Shown: piece by piece, positions 43,054 to 51,730 of the stretch
How positions within the stretch are numbered: the stretch's first letter is position 1
Layout: every line of letters starts with the position of its first letter
DNA from: Streptomyces violaceoruber
GTDB lineage: Bacteria > Actinomycetota > Actinomycetes > Streptomycetales > Streptomycetaceae
Direction of reading: 5' to 3'
NCBI RefSeq assembly: GCF_033406955.1
Contig: NZ_CP137734.1
Coordinates: 5,580,001 to 5,644,000 of the forward strand
Length of the DNA stretch: 64,000 nt
Notes under the pieces: model-generated
Told to the model about the DNA's origin: nothing
Database searches by the model: none
The model's input: the letters and a program-made list of their open reading frames with translations, nothing else
Program-made: the position numbers and the translations under genes

Positions 43054-43068
43054 ACGCCCCCGGCGAAC
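43054..43068 (+). promoter_or_regulatory. ClgR-box candidate before clpP1
   Basis: ACGCCCCCGGCGAAC fits the core of the ClgR consensus known from actinobacteria (CGC-Y-NANR-GCG-WW) at all but one position. It lies about 40 bp upstream of the -10 TAGGGT, a usual place for an activator. In Streptomyces ClgR activates clpP1clpP2. Confidence 0.5.
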
Positions 43069-43210
43069 ACCCGCAGAACCGGGATGGCACCGGAGGGTCA
43101 CCGCGTTAGGGTCCATGAATACGAGGGCAGGGGAGTCCCGGAAAGCGGCTCCAGCCCCGCAGGGAAACGTGAGACGGCCCGGCGCCGTCGTAAGACGAGC
43201 AGGTGGATAC

Positions 43211-43828
43211 GTGACGAATCTGATGCCCTCAGCCGCCGGCGAGCCCTCTATCGGTGGCGGCCTCGGCGACCAGGTCTACAACCGACTGCTCGGCGAGCGG
43301 ATCATCTTCCTCGGCCAGCCGGTCGACGACGACATCGCCAACAAGATCACCGCACAGCTGCTGCTCCTTGCCTCCGACCCGGACAAGGACATCTTCCTGT
43401 ACATCAACAGCCCGGGCGGTTCGATCACGGCCGGCATGGCGATCTACGACACCATGCAGTACATCAAGAACGACGTGGTGACGATCGCGATGGGTCTCGC
43501 GGCCTCCATGGGACAGTTCCTGCTCAGCGCGGGCACCCCCGGCAAGCGCTTCGCGCTGCCGAACGCCGAGATCCTGATCCACCAGCCCTCCGCCGGCCTG
43601 GCCGGTTCGGCCTCGGACATCAAGATCCACGCCGAGCGGCTGCTGCACACCAAGCGGCGCATGGCCGAGCTGACCTCCCAGCACACCGGCCAGACGATCG
43701 AGCAGATCACCCGCGATTCGGACCGCGACCGCTGGTTCGACGCCTTCGAGGCCAAGGAGTACGGCCTCATCGACGACGTCATCGCCACGGCCGCCGGCAT
43801 GCCGGGCGGCGGCGGCACGGGCGCCTGA
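43211..43828 (+). CDS. clpP1: ATP-dependent Clp protease proteolytic subunit 1
   Basis: 205 residues from this start. It forms, with ClpP2, the barrel that degrades proteins fed by ClpX or ClpC. Catalytic Ser99 (GLAASMGQF) and His124 (LIHQPSAG) are present, with the Asp in TRDSDRDR (about 168-174). The N-terminal residues (to about 17) are normally removed. The GTG at 43211 has AGGTGG 5 bp before it. A GTG at 43169 gives 219 residues, the length I remember for the S. coelicolor protein, and an ATG at 43223 is also possible. clpP2 follows at 50 bp. Confidence 0.95.
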   Translation: MTNLMPSAAGEPSIGGGLGDQVYNRLLGERIIFLGQPVDDDIANKITAQLLLLASDPDKDIFLYINSPGGSITAGMAIYDTMQYIKNDVVTIAMGLAASMGQFLLSAGTPGKRFALPNAEILIHQPSAGLAGSASDIKIHAERLLHTKRRMAELTSQHTGQTIEQITRDSDRDRWFDAFEAKEYGLIDDVIATAAGMPGGGGTGA

Positions 43829-43878
43829 GCCATCCTCCGCCCCGAGCCGACCGCCTCAGCCCCTTTACAGGAGACACT

Positions 43879-44589
43879 GTGAACGACTTCCCCGGCAGCG
43901 GCCTGTACGACCGCGTGAACGCCGCACAGGACATGCGCGCCGCCTCCCAGGGCCGCTACACCGGCCCGCAGGCCGAGTCCCGCTACGTCATCCCGCGCTT
44001 CGTCGAGCGCACCTCGCAGGGCGTGCGCGAGTACGACCCGTACGCGAAGCTCTTCGAGGAGCGGGTGATCTTCCTCGGCGTCCAGATCGACGACGCCTCG
44101 GCCAACGACGTCATGGCGCAGCTGCTGTGCCTGGAGTCGATGGACCCCGACCGGGACATCTCGGTCTACATCAACAGCCCCGGCGGCTCCTTCACCGCGC
44201 TCACGGCCATCTACGACACGATGCAGTACGTGAAGCCGGACGTCCAGACGGTCTGCATGGGCCAGGCCGCCTCCGCCGCCGCCGTCCTGCTGGCCGCCGG
44301 TACGCCGGGCAAGCGCATGGCGCTGCCGAACGCCCGCGTCCTGATCCACCAGCCGTACAGCGAGACCGGCCGCGGTCAGGTCTCCGACCTGGAGATCGCC
44401 GCCAACGAGATCCTCCGGATGCGCTCGCAGCTGGAGGAGATGCTGGCCAAGCACTCCACCACGCCGGTCGAGAAGATCCGCGAGGACATCGAGCGCGACA
44501 AGATCCTCACGGCCGAGGACGCGCTGAGCTACGGCCTGATCGACCAGATCATCACCACCCGGAAGATGGACAACTCCTCTCTCCGCTAG
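43879..44589 (+). CDS. clpP2: ATP-dependent Clp protease proteolytic subunit 2
   Basis: 236 residues. Catalytic Ser132 (GQAASAAAV) and His157 (LIHQPYSE), with Asp in REDIERDK (about 197-204). The N-terminal 45 residues are longer than in ClpP1 and are probably processed. AGGAG 7 bp before the GTG. The second gene of clpP1-clpP2; the two subunits form a mixed 14-mer in actinobacteria. A complex hairpin follows the stop and may separate it from clpX. Confidence 0.96.
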   Translation: MNDFPGSGLYDRVNAAQDMRAASQGRYTGPQAESRYVIPRFVERTSQGVREYDPYAKLFEERVIFLGVQIDDASANDVMAQLLCLESMDPDRDISVYINSPGGSFTALTAIYDTMQYVKPDVQTVCMGQAASAAAVLLAAGTPGKRMALPNARVLIHQPYSETGRGQVSDLEIAANEILRMRSQLEEMLAKHSTTPVEKIREDIERDKILTAEDALSYGLIDQIITTRKMDNSSLR

Positions 44590-44614
44590 GCAAGAGGCTG
44601 TATCGTCTGCCGCT

Positions 44615-44662
44615 CCTTGGCACGGTTTGACGCGATTCACGTCAAAGGGAACCGTGCCAAGG
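44615..44662 (+). terminator. Two-part hairpin between clpP2 and clpX
   Basis: An outer perfect stem of 13 bp (44615-44627 with 44650-44662) and an inner stem TGACG/CGTCA (44628-44632, 44640-44644) with a one-sided bulge. It starts 26 bp after the clpP2 stop. Terminator or processing site. Confidence 0.55.
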
Positions 44663-44780
44663 GGGGCCCGGACGAGGGGCCCGGCAAGGTACCGTCGGAC
44701 ATAAGGCAGCACCAGGAGTCCGCCCGCCGTTGACGTGACGTCGACGTCCGGGAGTCTCCCAGGCGAAGGGGAAGCACACC

Positions 44781-46067
44781 GTGGCACGCATCGGTGACGG
44801 CGGCGATCTGCTCAAGTGCTCGTTCTGCGGGAAGAGCCAGAAGCAGGTCAAGAAGCTCATCGCAGGGCCCGGTGTGTACATCTGCGACGAGTGCATCGAC
44901 CTCTGCAACGAGATCATCGAGGAGGAGCTGGCCGAGACCAGCGAGGTGCGCTGGGAGGAGCTCCCCAAGCCCCGCGAGATCTACGAGTTCCTCGAGAGCT
45001 ACGTGGTCGGCCAGGAGGCGGCCAAGAAGGCCCTCTCCGTCGCGGTGTACAACCACTACAAGCGGGTCCAGGCCGGCGAGAACGGCGGCGCCCAAGGCCG
45101 CGAGGACGCCATCGAGTTGGCGAAGTCCAACATCCTCCTGCTGGGCCCCACGGGCTCCGGCAAGACCCTCCTCGCCCAGACCCTCGCCCGCATGCTGAAC
45201 GTCCCGTTCGCGATCGCCGACGCCACGGCGCTCACCGAGGCGGGGTACGTCGGCGAGGACGTCGAGAACATCCTGCTGAAGCTGATCCAGGCCGCCGACT
45301 ACGACGTCAAGAAGGCCGAGACCGGGATCATCTACATCGACGAGATCGACAAGGTCGCGCGGAAGAGTGAGAACCCCTCCATCACGCGCGACGTGTCGGG
45401 CGAGGGCGTCCAGCAGGCCCTGCTGAAGATCCTGGAGGGCACCACCGCCTCCGTCCCGCCGCAGGGCGGCCGCAAGCACCCGCACCAGGAGTTCATCCAG
45501 ATCGACACGACGAACGTGCTGTTCATCGTGGGCGGTGCCTTCGCGGGCCTGGAGAAGATCATCGAGGGCCGGGCCGGCGCCAAGGGCATCGGCTTCGGCG
45601 CGCAGATCCGCTCCAAGCGGGAGATCGAGTCCAAGGACCAGTTCGAGCAGGTCATGCCGGAGGACCTGGTCAAGTTCGGCATGATCCCCGAGTTCATCGG
45701 CCGGCTGCCCGTCATCACCTCCGTCCACAACCTCGACCGCGAGGCGCTCCTCCAGATCCTGGTCGAGCCGCGCAACGCCCTCGTCAAGCAGTACGAGCGC
45801 CTCTTCGAACTCGACGGCGTGGAGCTGGACTTCGAGCGCGAGGCCCTGGAGGCCATCGCCGACCAGGCGATCCTGCGCCAGACCGGCGCCCGCGGCCTGC
45901 GCGCCATCATGGAGGAAGTCCTCCAGGGCGTCATGTACGAGGTCCCCTCCCGCAAGGACGTCGCCCGCGTCGTCATCACCGCCGACGTGGTCCTCTCCAA
46001 CGTCAACCCGACGCTGATCCCCCGGGATTCGCGGGGGCGCGGCCCGGGCGAGCAGAAGACGGCGTAG
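44781..46067 (+). CDS. clpX: Clp protease ATP-binding subunit ClpX
   Basis: This 428-residue AAA+ unfoldase recognises tagged substrates and passes them to ClpP1P2. The N-terminal zinc domain has Cys13, Cys16, Cys35 and Cys38. Walker A is GPTGSGKT, Walker B is IIYIDEID, the ClpP-docking loop is KGIGFGAQI, and the sensor-2 region is TGARGLRAIME. Full length for the family. GTG start with GAAGGGGAAG upstream. It is about 190 bp after clpP2 in the same direction. Confidence 0.97.
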   Translation: MARIGDGGDLLKCSFCGKSQKQVKKLIAGPGVYICDECIDLCNEIIEEELAETSEVRWEELPKPREIYEFLESYVVGQEAAKKALSVAVYNHYKRVQAGENGGAQGREDAIELAKSNILLLGPTGSGKTLLAQTLARMLNVPFAIADATALTEAGYVGEDVENILLKLIQAADYDVKKAETGIIYIDEIDKVARKSENPSITRDVSGEGVQQALLKILEGTTASVPPQGGRKHPHQEFIQIDTTNVLFIVGGAFAGLEKIIEGRAGAKGIGFGAQIRSKREIESKDQFEQVMPEDLVKFGMIPEFIGRLPVITSVHNLDREALLQILVEPRNALVKQYERLFELDGVELDFEREALEAIADQAILRQTGARGLRAIMEEVLQGVMYEVPSRKDVARVVITADVVLSNVNPTLIPRDSRGRGPGEQKTA

Positions 46068-46086
46068 CCGCACCGTACGAACACAT

Positions 46087-46124
46087 GTGGAGGGGGCCCG
46101 GTCGCTCGACCGGGCCCCCTCCAC
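46087..46124. terminator. Two-way terminator between clpX and the PQ-rich membrane protein
   Basis: A perfect 18-bp stem (46087-46104, 46107-46124) closing on a 2-nt gap, so the real loop opens by one or two pairs. It lies between convergent genes, 20 bp after clpX. Confidence 0.85.
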
Positions 46125-46138
46125 GTTGCCGCTCCGCG

Positions 46139-47146
46139 TCAGGCCTTGACGCGGATTTCCTTGCGGAGCTTGGTGGTGATGTCGACGGCGACGTCCTTCG
46201 GCACACCCTTGGTGGCGTCACCCGGGGAGACCAGGGCGATCGTGCTGTAGTCGGCCCAAGCACAGATCCAGTCGGTCTTTTCCTTCTTGGAGACCGGGTT
46301 GGTGCCCTCGACGCCCTGGCACTTCATGACCGCGCCGTCGATGTCGACCGACTCGGGCTCGCCCACGGCCTTGCCGCCGCCTCCCGTCTCGGAGGAGGAA
46401 GACGAGTTCTTCTCGGACTCCTTCTTGAACTCGGCGAAGAACTTGTCGAGCACCGCCTCCGGGTCCGAGATCTTCCCGTACGCGCCGAGGTAGGTGATGC
46501 CCTTGGCGGTCGCCATTTCACTGGGGTCGGGGGCAGTGCTCGGGTCCGAAGGGTCGTACCCCGTGAGGTCCGCGGTGGTGTAGAAACCGGTCACGCTCGT
46601 GCCGTCCTTGACGCCACTCTTCTCAAGGTCCTTGACCGTGTCCGAGTCGGTCTCGGCGGCCTCGTCGCTGGCGCGCTTGTAATCGGTGAGCACCGTCGCC
46701 GGCGTCGTCAGCTTGTGGGCGCCGTCGTCCTCCAGGCCGCCCGCGCCACCGCCGCCGCCGATCACGAAGTAGACCCCCACGCCGATCGCCGCCACGACGG
46801 CGACCGCGCCGATGATCAGACCGGCCTTCTTCTTGCCGCCACCGCCCGGAGCCGGTGGCTGGGGCATGCCGTACGGCTGCTGACCGTAGGGCGGCTGCTG
46901 GCCGTAAGGGGGCTGCTGGCCGTAGCCGGGCTGCTGGCCGTACGGCGGAGCCTGCGGGGGGACGCCGCCCTGCTGGGGCTGCTGCGGGTAGCCGTAGCCC
47001 GGCTGCTGCGGGGGAGGCGTCTGCTGGGGGTAGCCGTAGCCGGGCTGGGGAGCCTGCGGCGGCTGCTGACCGTACGGGCCCGGCTGGCCGTACGGTCCGG
47101 GCTGCTGGGGCTGCCCGCCGTACGGGCCCGGCTGGTTGTGACTCAT
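46139..47146 (-). CDS. Membrane protein with Pro/Gln/Gly/Tyr-rich cytoplasmic region
   Basis: 335 residues. Residues 1-100 are low-complexity PGPYGQQP/PGYGYPQQ repeats. A Lys-stop (GGGGKKK) and one transmembrane helix (about 107-130) follow, then an outside domain of about 200 residues with two cysteines (MKCQGV and DWICAW) likely to form a disulfide. The outside part ends with TTKLRKEIRVKA. This is a common Streptomyces layout of unknown function. The tail-like N-terminus may bind other membrane or wall proteins. GGGGGAA before the ATG. It is divergent from valS. Confidence 0.82.
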   Translation of the reverse strand: MSHNQPGPYGGQPQQPGPYGQPGPYGQQPPQAPQPGYGYPQQTPPPQQPGYGYPQQPQQGGVPPQAPPYGQQPGYGQQPPYGQQPPYGQQPYGMPQPPAPGGGGKKKAGLIIGAVAVVAAIGVGVYFVIGGGGGAGGLEDDGAHKLTTPATVLTDYKRASDEAAETDSDTVKDLEKSGVKDGTSVTGFYTTADLTGYDPSDPSTAPDPSEMATAKGITYLGAYGKISDPEAVLDKFFAEFKKESEKNSSSSSETGGGGKAVGEPESVDIDGAVMKCQGVEGTNPVSKKEKTDWICAWADYSTIALVSPGDATKGVPKDVAVDITTKLRKEIRVKA

Positions 47147-47271
47147 TCCTGGGTTCCCCCTCGGATGCTTTACGTGGTTCTGACATCCTGACTCAGACCT
47201 GGCGTGCGCAGGTCACCGGGGGCCGCACCGTTACAGAAGAAACGCGTTTCGGGACAGCGCCGTGACGCCCG

Positions 47272-47277
47272 TAAACT
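47272..47277 (+). promoter_or_regulatory. -10 box of a probable leaderless valS promoter
   Basis: TAAACT, 6 bp before the valS GTG at 47284. No ribosome site lies between. No T-box structure is visible upstream. Confidence 0.55.
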
Positions 47278-47283
47278 GACCCC

Positions 47284-49908
47284 GTGACCGAGAACTCTCA
47301 GCAGCCGCAGCCCGCACCCAGCACCGAACTGCCGACCCAGTACACGCCGGCCGAGGTAGAGGGGCAGCTGTACGAGCGCTGGGTGGAACGGGGTTACTTC
47401 GAAGCCGACGCGAAGAGCGACAAGCCGCCGTACACCGTCGTCATCCCGCCGCCGAACGTCACGGGCAGCCTGCATCTCGGGCACGCCTTCGAGCACACGC
47501 TCATCGACGCCCTGACCCGCCGCAAGCGCATGCAGGGCTACGAGACGCTGTGGCAGCCCGGCATGGACCACGCCGGCATCGCCACCCAGAACGTCGTCGA
47601 GCGCGAGCTGGGCAAGGAGGGCAAGTCCCGGCACGACCTCGGCCGGGAGGCCTTCGTCGAGCGCGTCTGGCAGTGGAAGAGCGAGTCCGGAGGGCAGATT
47701 TCCGGCCAGATGCGCCGCCTCGGCGACGCGGTCGCCTGGTCGCGCGAGCGCTTCACGATGGACGAGGGCCTCTCCCAGGCCGTCCAGACCATCTTCAAGC
47801 GGCTCTACGACGACGAGCTGATCTACCGCGCCGAGCGCATCATCAACTGGTGCCCGCGCTGTCTGACCGCGATCTCCGACATCGAGGTCGAGTACCAGGA
47901 CGACGACGGCGAGCTGGTCTCCATGAAGTACGGGGAGGGCGACGAGACCATCGTCGTCGCCACCACCCGCGCGGAGACGATGCTCGGCGACACCGCCGTC
48001 GCCGTCCACCCCGAGGACGAGCGCTACAAGCACCTGGTCGGCAAGCTCATCAAGCTGCCGCTGACCGACCGCTCCATCCCGGTCGTCGCCGACGAGCACG
48101 TCGACCCCGAGTTCGGCACCGGCGCCGTCAAGGTGACGCCCGCCCACGACCCGAACGACTTCGAGATCGGCCAGCGGCACGGCCTGCCGTCCATCGCCGT
48201 GATGGACGAGCACGCCGTCATCACCGCCCACGGCCCCTTCCAGGGCCAGGACCGCCTGGAGGCCCGCTCCGCCATCGTCGCCGCGCTGCGCGCCGAGGGC
48301 CGGATCGTCGCCGAGAAGCGGCCCTACGTCCACTCCGTCGGCCACTGCTCGCGCTGCAAGACCACCATCGAGCCGCGCCTGTCCATGCAGTGGTGGGTCA
48401 AGGTCGGTCCGCTGGCGAAGGCCGCCGGTGACGCGGTCCGCGACGGCAAGGTCAAGATCCACCCGCAGGAGATGGAGAAGCGGTACTTCGACTGGGTCGA
48501 CAACCTCCACGACTGGTGCATCTCGCGCCAGCTGTGGTGGGGCCACCGCATCCCCGTCTGGTACGGCCCCGAGGGCGAGGTCGTCTGCGTCGGACCCGGC
48601 GAGGAGCCGCCGAGCGGCGAGGGCTGGTACCAGGACTCCGACGTCCTGGACACCTGGTTCTCCTCCGGCCTGTGGCCGTTCTCCACGCTCGGCTGGCCCG
48701 AGCAGACCGAGTCGCTCGCGAAGTTCTACCCGAACTCCGTCCTGGTCACCGGCTACGACATCCTCTTCTTCTGGGTCGCCCGGATGATGATGTTCGGCCT
48801 CTACGCGATGGACGGCACCCCGCCGTTCCACACCATCGCCCTGCACGGCATGGTCCGTGACCAGAACGGCAAGAAGATGTCCAAGTCCTTCGGGAACGTG
48901 GTCAACCCGCTGGACTGGATGGACAAGTACGGCTCCGACGCCCTGCGCTTCACCCTCGCGCGCGGCGCCAACCCGGGCGTCGACGTCCCGATCGGCGAGG
49001 ACTGGGTCCAGGGTTCCCGCAACTTCGCCAACAAGATCTGGAACGCCACCCGCTTCGCGCTGATGAACGGCGCGACGGTCGAGGGCCCGCTGCCGGACGC
49101 GTCGAGGATGTCCTCGACCGACCGCTGGATCCTCTCCCGCCTGAACTCGGTCGTCGCCGAGGTCGACGCGTACTACGAGGACTACCAGTTCGCGAAGCTC
49201 TCCGACGCCCTGTTCCACTTCGCCTGGGACGAGGTCTTCGACTGGTACGTCGAGCTGTCCAAGACCACCTTCCAGGCGGGCGGCGAGGCGGCCGAGGTCT
49301 CGAAGCGCGTCCTGGGCGAGGTCCTGGACGTGACGCTGCGTCTCCTCCACCCGGTCGTCCCCTTCGTCACGGAGACGCTGTGGACGACGCTCACGGGCGG
49401 CGAGTCGGTCGTCATCGCCGAGTGGCCGACGGACTCCGGTTTCCGGGACGCCGGCGCCGAGCGGGAGATCGAGACCGTCCAGTCGGTCATCACCGAGGTC
49501 CGCCGCTTCCGTGCCGACCAGGGGCTCCAGCCCGGCCAGCGGGTCCCGGCCCGGCTCACCCTCGCGGGCAGCGCGCTCGCGGCCCACGAGGCGGCCGTCC
49601 GGCAGCTGCTGCGGCTCCAGCCGGAGGGCGACGCCTTCACGGCGACGGCCACGCTGCCGGTCGCCGGCGTCGAGGTGGCCCTCGACCTCTCCGGGGTCAT
49701 CGACTTCGCCGCCGAGCGCAAGCGGCTGGCGAAGGACCTCGCGGCGGCGGAGAAGGAGAAGGCCCAGGCGAACGCCAAGCTCGGCAACGAGGCGTTCCTG
49801 GCGAAGGCACCGGACCAGGTCGTGGACAAGATCCGGGGCCGCCTGGCCAAGGCGGACGAGGACATCACCCGCATCACCGCCCAGCTGGAGAAGCTGCCGG
49901 AGGCGTAG
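47284..49908 (+). CDS. valS: Valyl-tRNA synthetase
   Basis: This 874-residue class I synthetase charges tRNA-Val in the cytosol. The HIGH signature is HLGH at 64-67 (PPPNVTGSLHLGHAFE), KMSKS is at 531-535, and the editing domain (TTRAETMLGDTAVAVHPED, about 223-241) lies between. A C-terminal coiled coil (from about 805, FAAERKRLAKDLAAAEKEKAQANAKLGNEAFLAKAPDQVVDKIR) is complete. The start is the GTG directly behind a -10 box, so the message is probably leaderless. Confidence 0.97.
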   Translation: MTENSQQPQPAPSTELPTQYTPAEVEGQLYERWVERGYFEADAKSDKPPYTVVIPPPNVTGSLHLGHAFEHTLIDALTRRKRMQGYETLWQPGMDHAGIATQNVVERELGKEGKSRHDLGREAFVERVWQWKSESGGQISGQMRRLGDAVAWSRERFTMDEGLSQAVQTIFKRLYDDELIYRAERIINWCPRCLTAISDIEVEYQDDDGELVSMKYGEGDETIVVATTRAETMLGDTAVAVHPEDERYKHLVGKLIKLPLTDRSIPVVADEHVDPEFGTGAVKVTPAHDPNDFEIGQRHGLPSIAVMDEHAVITAHGPFQGQDRLEARSAIVAALRAEGRIVAEKRPYVHSVGHCSRCKTTIEPRLSMQWWVKVGPLAKAAGDAVRDGKVKIHPQEMEKRYFDWVDNLHDWCISRQLWWGHRIPVWYGPEGEVVCVGPGEEPPSGEGWYQDSDVLDTWFSSGLWPFSTLGWPEQTESLAKFYPNSVLVTGYDILFFWVARMMMFGLYAMDGTPPFHTIALHGMVRDQNGKKMSKSFGNVVNPLDWMDKYGSDALRFTLARGANPGVDVPIGEDWVQGSRNFANKIWNATRFALMNGATVEGPLPDASRMSSTDRWILSRLNSVVAEVDAYYEDYQFAKLSDALFHFAWDEVFDWYVELSKTTFQAGGEAAEVSKRVLGEVLDVTLRLLHPVVPFVTETLWTTLTGGESVVIAEWPTDSGFRDAGAEREIETVQSVITEVRRFRADQGLQPGQRVPARLTLAGSALAAHEAAVRQLLRLQPEGDAFTATATLPVAGVEVALDLSGVIDFAAERKRLAKDLAAAEKEKAQANAKLGNEAFLAKAPDQVVDKIRGRLAKADEDITRITAQLEKLPEA

Positions 49909-49913
49909 TCGCC

Positions 49914-50150
49914 GCCGCCTGCGGGCAGTCGTGCCGCTGGGGCGGCACGGGTGGGCGCGGCGGCACCCCGCAGGCGCGGGCGAGCACACCCACCGTGACG
50001 GCAACCGAAGGCGCCTCGGGCCCGATCGGCTCCGGGCACCCTCGGTTGACGGCGGGTGGGTCGCCCGGCCCGGCGCTGACGGGGTGCCGCCGCGCCCACC
50101 CTCCCCCACTCTCGGCTTCGCTCGAGCGGGGGGACCCCCATCGCCCCAGG
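49914..50150. repeat. Structured Streptomyces intergenic repeat between valS and folC
   Basis: It contains CGTGCCGC-TGGG-GCGGCACG (49930-49949), an 18-bp segment (49952-49969) whose exact complement is at 50081-50098, and a C-run/G-run hairpin (about 50101-50140). Together it can fold into a long branched stem. The C/G-run part (CTCCCCCACTCTCGG, GGGGGGACCCCCAT) is a pattern I recall from many Streptomyces intergenic sites. Confidence 0.65.
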
Positions 50151-50187
50151 CGGCCCGACTGCCCGCGGTTACGGGGGACCGGGTACG

Positions 50188-50193
50188 TAGACT
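50188..50193 (+). promoter_or_regulatory. -10 box of a probable leaderless folC promoter
   Basis: TAGACT, 7 bp before the folC GTG at 50201, with no ribosome site between. Confidence 0.5.
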
Positions 50194-50200
50194 GGTCCCC

Positions 50201-51724
50201 GTGAGCGACAACCCCGGCCAGAACGACCAGCCCGACCCCTCCGCCCCCCTCGACTCCTTCGACGAGATCATCGACGCGGAGACCACCCGCGACCCCGACC
50301 TCGCCGTCATCGAGGCCGGCAGCCGCACCCTGCGCACCCAGGGCGGCCCCCCGGAGGCCGACGTCCCCGGGCGCCCGGAGGACCCCGAGGTGGACGCGGC
50401 CCTGCGCGCCGTCGAGACGGAGCTGGCCGGCCGCTGGGGCGAGACCAAGCTGGAGCCGTCCGTCACCAGGATCGCCGCGCTGATGGACGTACTGGGCGAG
50501 CCGCAGCGCTCGTACCCCTCCATCCACATCACCGGGACCAACGGCAAGACCTCCACCGCCCGCATGATCGAGGCCTTGCTCGGCGCCTTCGATCTGCGCA
50601 CCGGGCGGTACACCTCGCCGCACGTGCAGTCGATCACCGAGCGGATCAGCCTGGACGGGGCGCCGATCTCCGCCGAGCGGTTCATCGAGACCTACGAGGA
50701 CATCAAGCCGTACGTCGAGATGGTCGACGCGCAGCAGGAGTACCGGCTGTCCTTCTTCGAGGTGCTGACCGGCATGGCGTACGCCGCCTTCGCCGACGCA
50801 CCCGTGGACGTGGCCGTCGTCGAGGTCGGGATGGGCGGCTCCTGGGACGCCACCAACGTCATCGACGGGGACGTGGCCGTCGTCACCCCCATCGACCTGG
50901 ACCACACCGACCGGCTCGGCGGGACGCCCGGCGAGATCGCGGTCGAGAAGGCCGGCATCGTCAAGCAGGACGCCACCGTCATCCTGGCCCAGCAGCCGGT
51001 GGACGCGGCGCAGGTGATGCTGAAGAAGGCCGTCGACGTCAACGCCACCGTGGCCCGCGAGGGGCTGGAGTTCGGCGTCGTGGCCCGCGAGGTCGCCGTC
51101 GGCGGGCAGCTGGTCACCCTGCGCGGACTGGGCGGCGAGTACACCGAGGTCTACCTGCCGCTGCACGGCGCCCACCAGGCGCACAACGCGGCGGTCGCGC
51201 TGGCCGCCGTCGAGGCGTTCTTCGGCGTCGGCGCGCAGCGTCCCGAGCCGCTGGACGTCGACACCGTGCGCAAGGCCTTCGCCTCCGTCGCCTCGCCGGG
51301 GCGGATGGAGGTGGTGCGGCGCTCGCCGACCGTGGTCCTCGACGCCGCGCACAACCCGGCCGGCGCCCGGGTCACCGCCGAGGCGGTGGGGGAGGCCTTC
51401 CAGTTCAGCCGCCTCATCGGGGTGGTCGGCGCCAGCGCCGACAAGAACGTGCGGGGGCTCCTCGAAGCCTTCGAGCCGGTCTTCGCCGAGGTCGTCGTCA
51501 CCCAGAACTCCAGCCACCGCGCGATGGACGCCGACGAGCTGGCCGCGGTCGCCGTCGAGGTCTTCGGCGACGACCGCGTCCAGGTCGAGCCGCGGCTGCC
51601 GGACGCCCTGGAGGCCGCGATCACGCTGGCCGAGGAGGAGGGCGAGTTCGCCGGCGGCGGTGTGCTCGTCACCGGTTCCGTCATCACCGTCGGCGAGGCC
51701 CGACTGCTCCTGAGGAGGGGCTGA
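50201..51724 (+). CDS. folC: Folylpolyglutamate synthase / dihydrofolate synthase
   Basis: 507 residues. It joins glutamate to dihydropteroate and to folates (Mur-ligase fold). The P-loop is ITGTNGKTS (110-118). RYTSPHVQSITERI, the metal His in VTPIDLDHTDRLG and VVLDAAHNPAGARVTAEA are family blocks. An acidic, probably flexible N-terminal extension of about 60 residues (DEIIDAETTRDPDLAVIEAG) precedes the enzyme domain and seems usual for streptomycetes. Start at the GTG with a -10 box 7 bp upstream (leaderless). The DUF4233 gene follows at 6 bp. Confidence 0.96.
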   Translation: MSDNPGQNDQPDPSAPLDSFDEIIDAETTRDPDLAVIEAGSRTLRTQGGPPEADVPGRPEDPEVDAALRAVETELAGRWGETKLEPSVTRIAALMDVLGEPQRSYPSIHITGTNGKTSTARMIEALLGAFDLRTGRYTSPHVQSITERISLDGAPISAERFIETYEDIKPYVEMVDAQQEYRLSFFEVLTGMAYAAFADAPVDVAVVEVGMGGSWDATNVIDGDVAVVTPIDLDHTDRLGGTPGEIAVEKAGIVKQDATVILAQQPVDAAQVMLKKAVDVNATVAREGLEFGVVAREVAVGGQLVTLRGLGGEYTEVYLPLHGAHQAHNAAVALAAVEAFFGVGAQRPEPLDVDTVRKAFASVASPGRMEVVRRSPTVVLDAAHNPAGARVTAEAVGEAFQFSRLIGVVGASADKNVRGLLEAFEPVFAEVVVTQNSSHRAMDADELAAVAVEVFGDDRVQVEPRLPDALEAAITLAEEEGEFAGGGVLVTGSVITVGEARLLLRRG

Positions 51725-51730
51725 GAAACC

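Larger units (their letters stand above)
42866..43210. other. tig-clpP1 intergenic region
   Basis: 345 bp hold, in order, the tig terminator, a dispersed repeat (42949-43000), a 10-bp perfect inverted repeat (43028-43037/43043-43052), a ClgR-box candidate (43054-43068) and a -10 TAGGGT (43107-43112). The clpP1 start codons follow. If clpP1 begins at the upstream GTG (43169), the region is shorter. Confidence 0.55.

Noticed and set aside
47147..47283. Possible T-box leader before valS
   Set aside because: Only about 137 bp, shared with a divergent gene. No T-box core (TGGNACC-like) sequence is visible, and the -10 box touches the start codon.
47170..50685. Minus-strand frame of about 1,170 codons opposite valS
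   Set aside because: Shadow of valS; no ribosome site and low-complexity translation.
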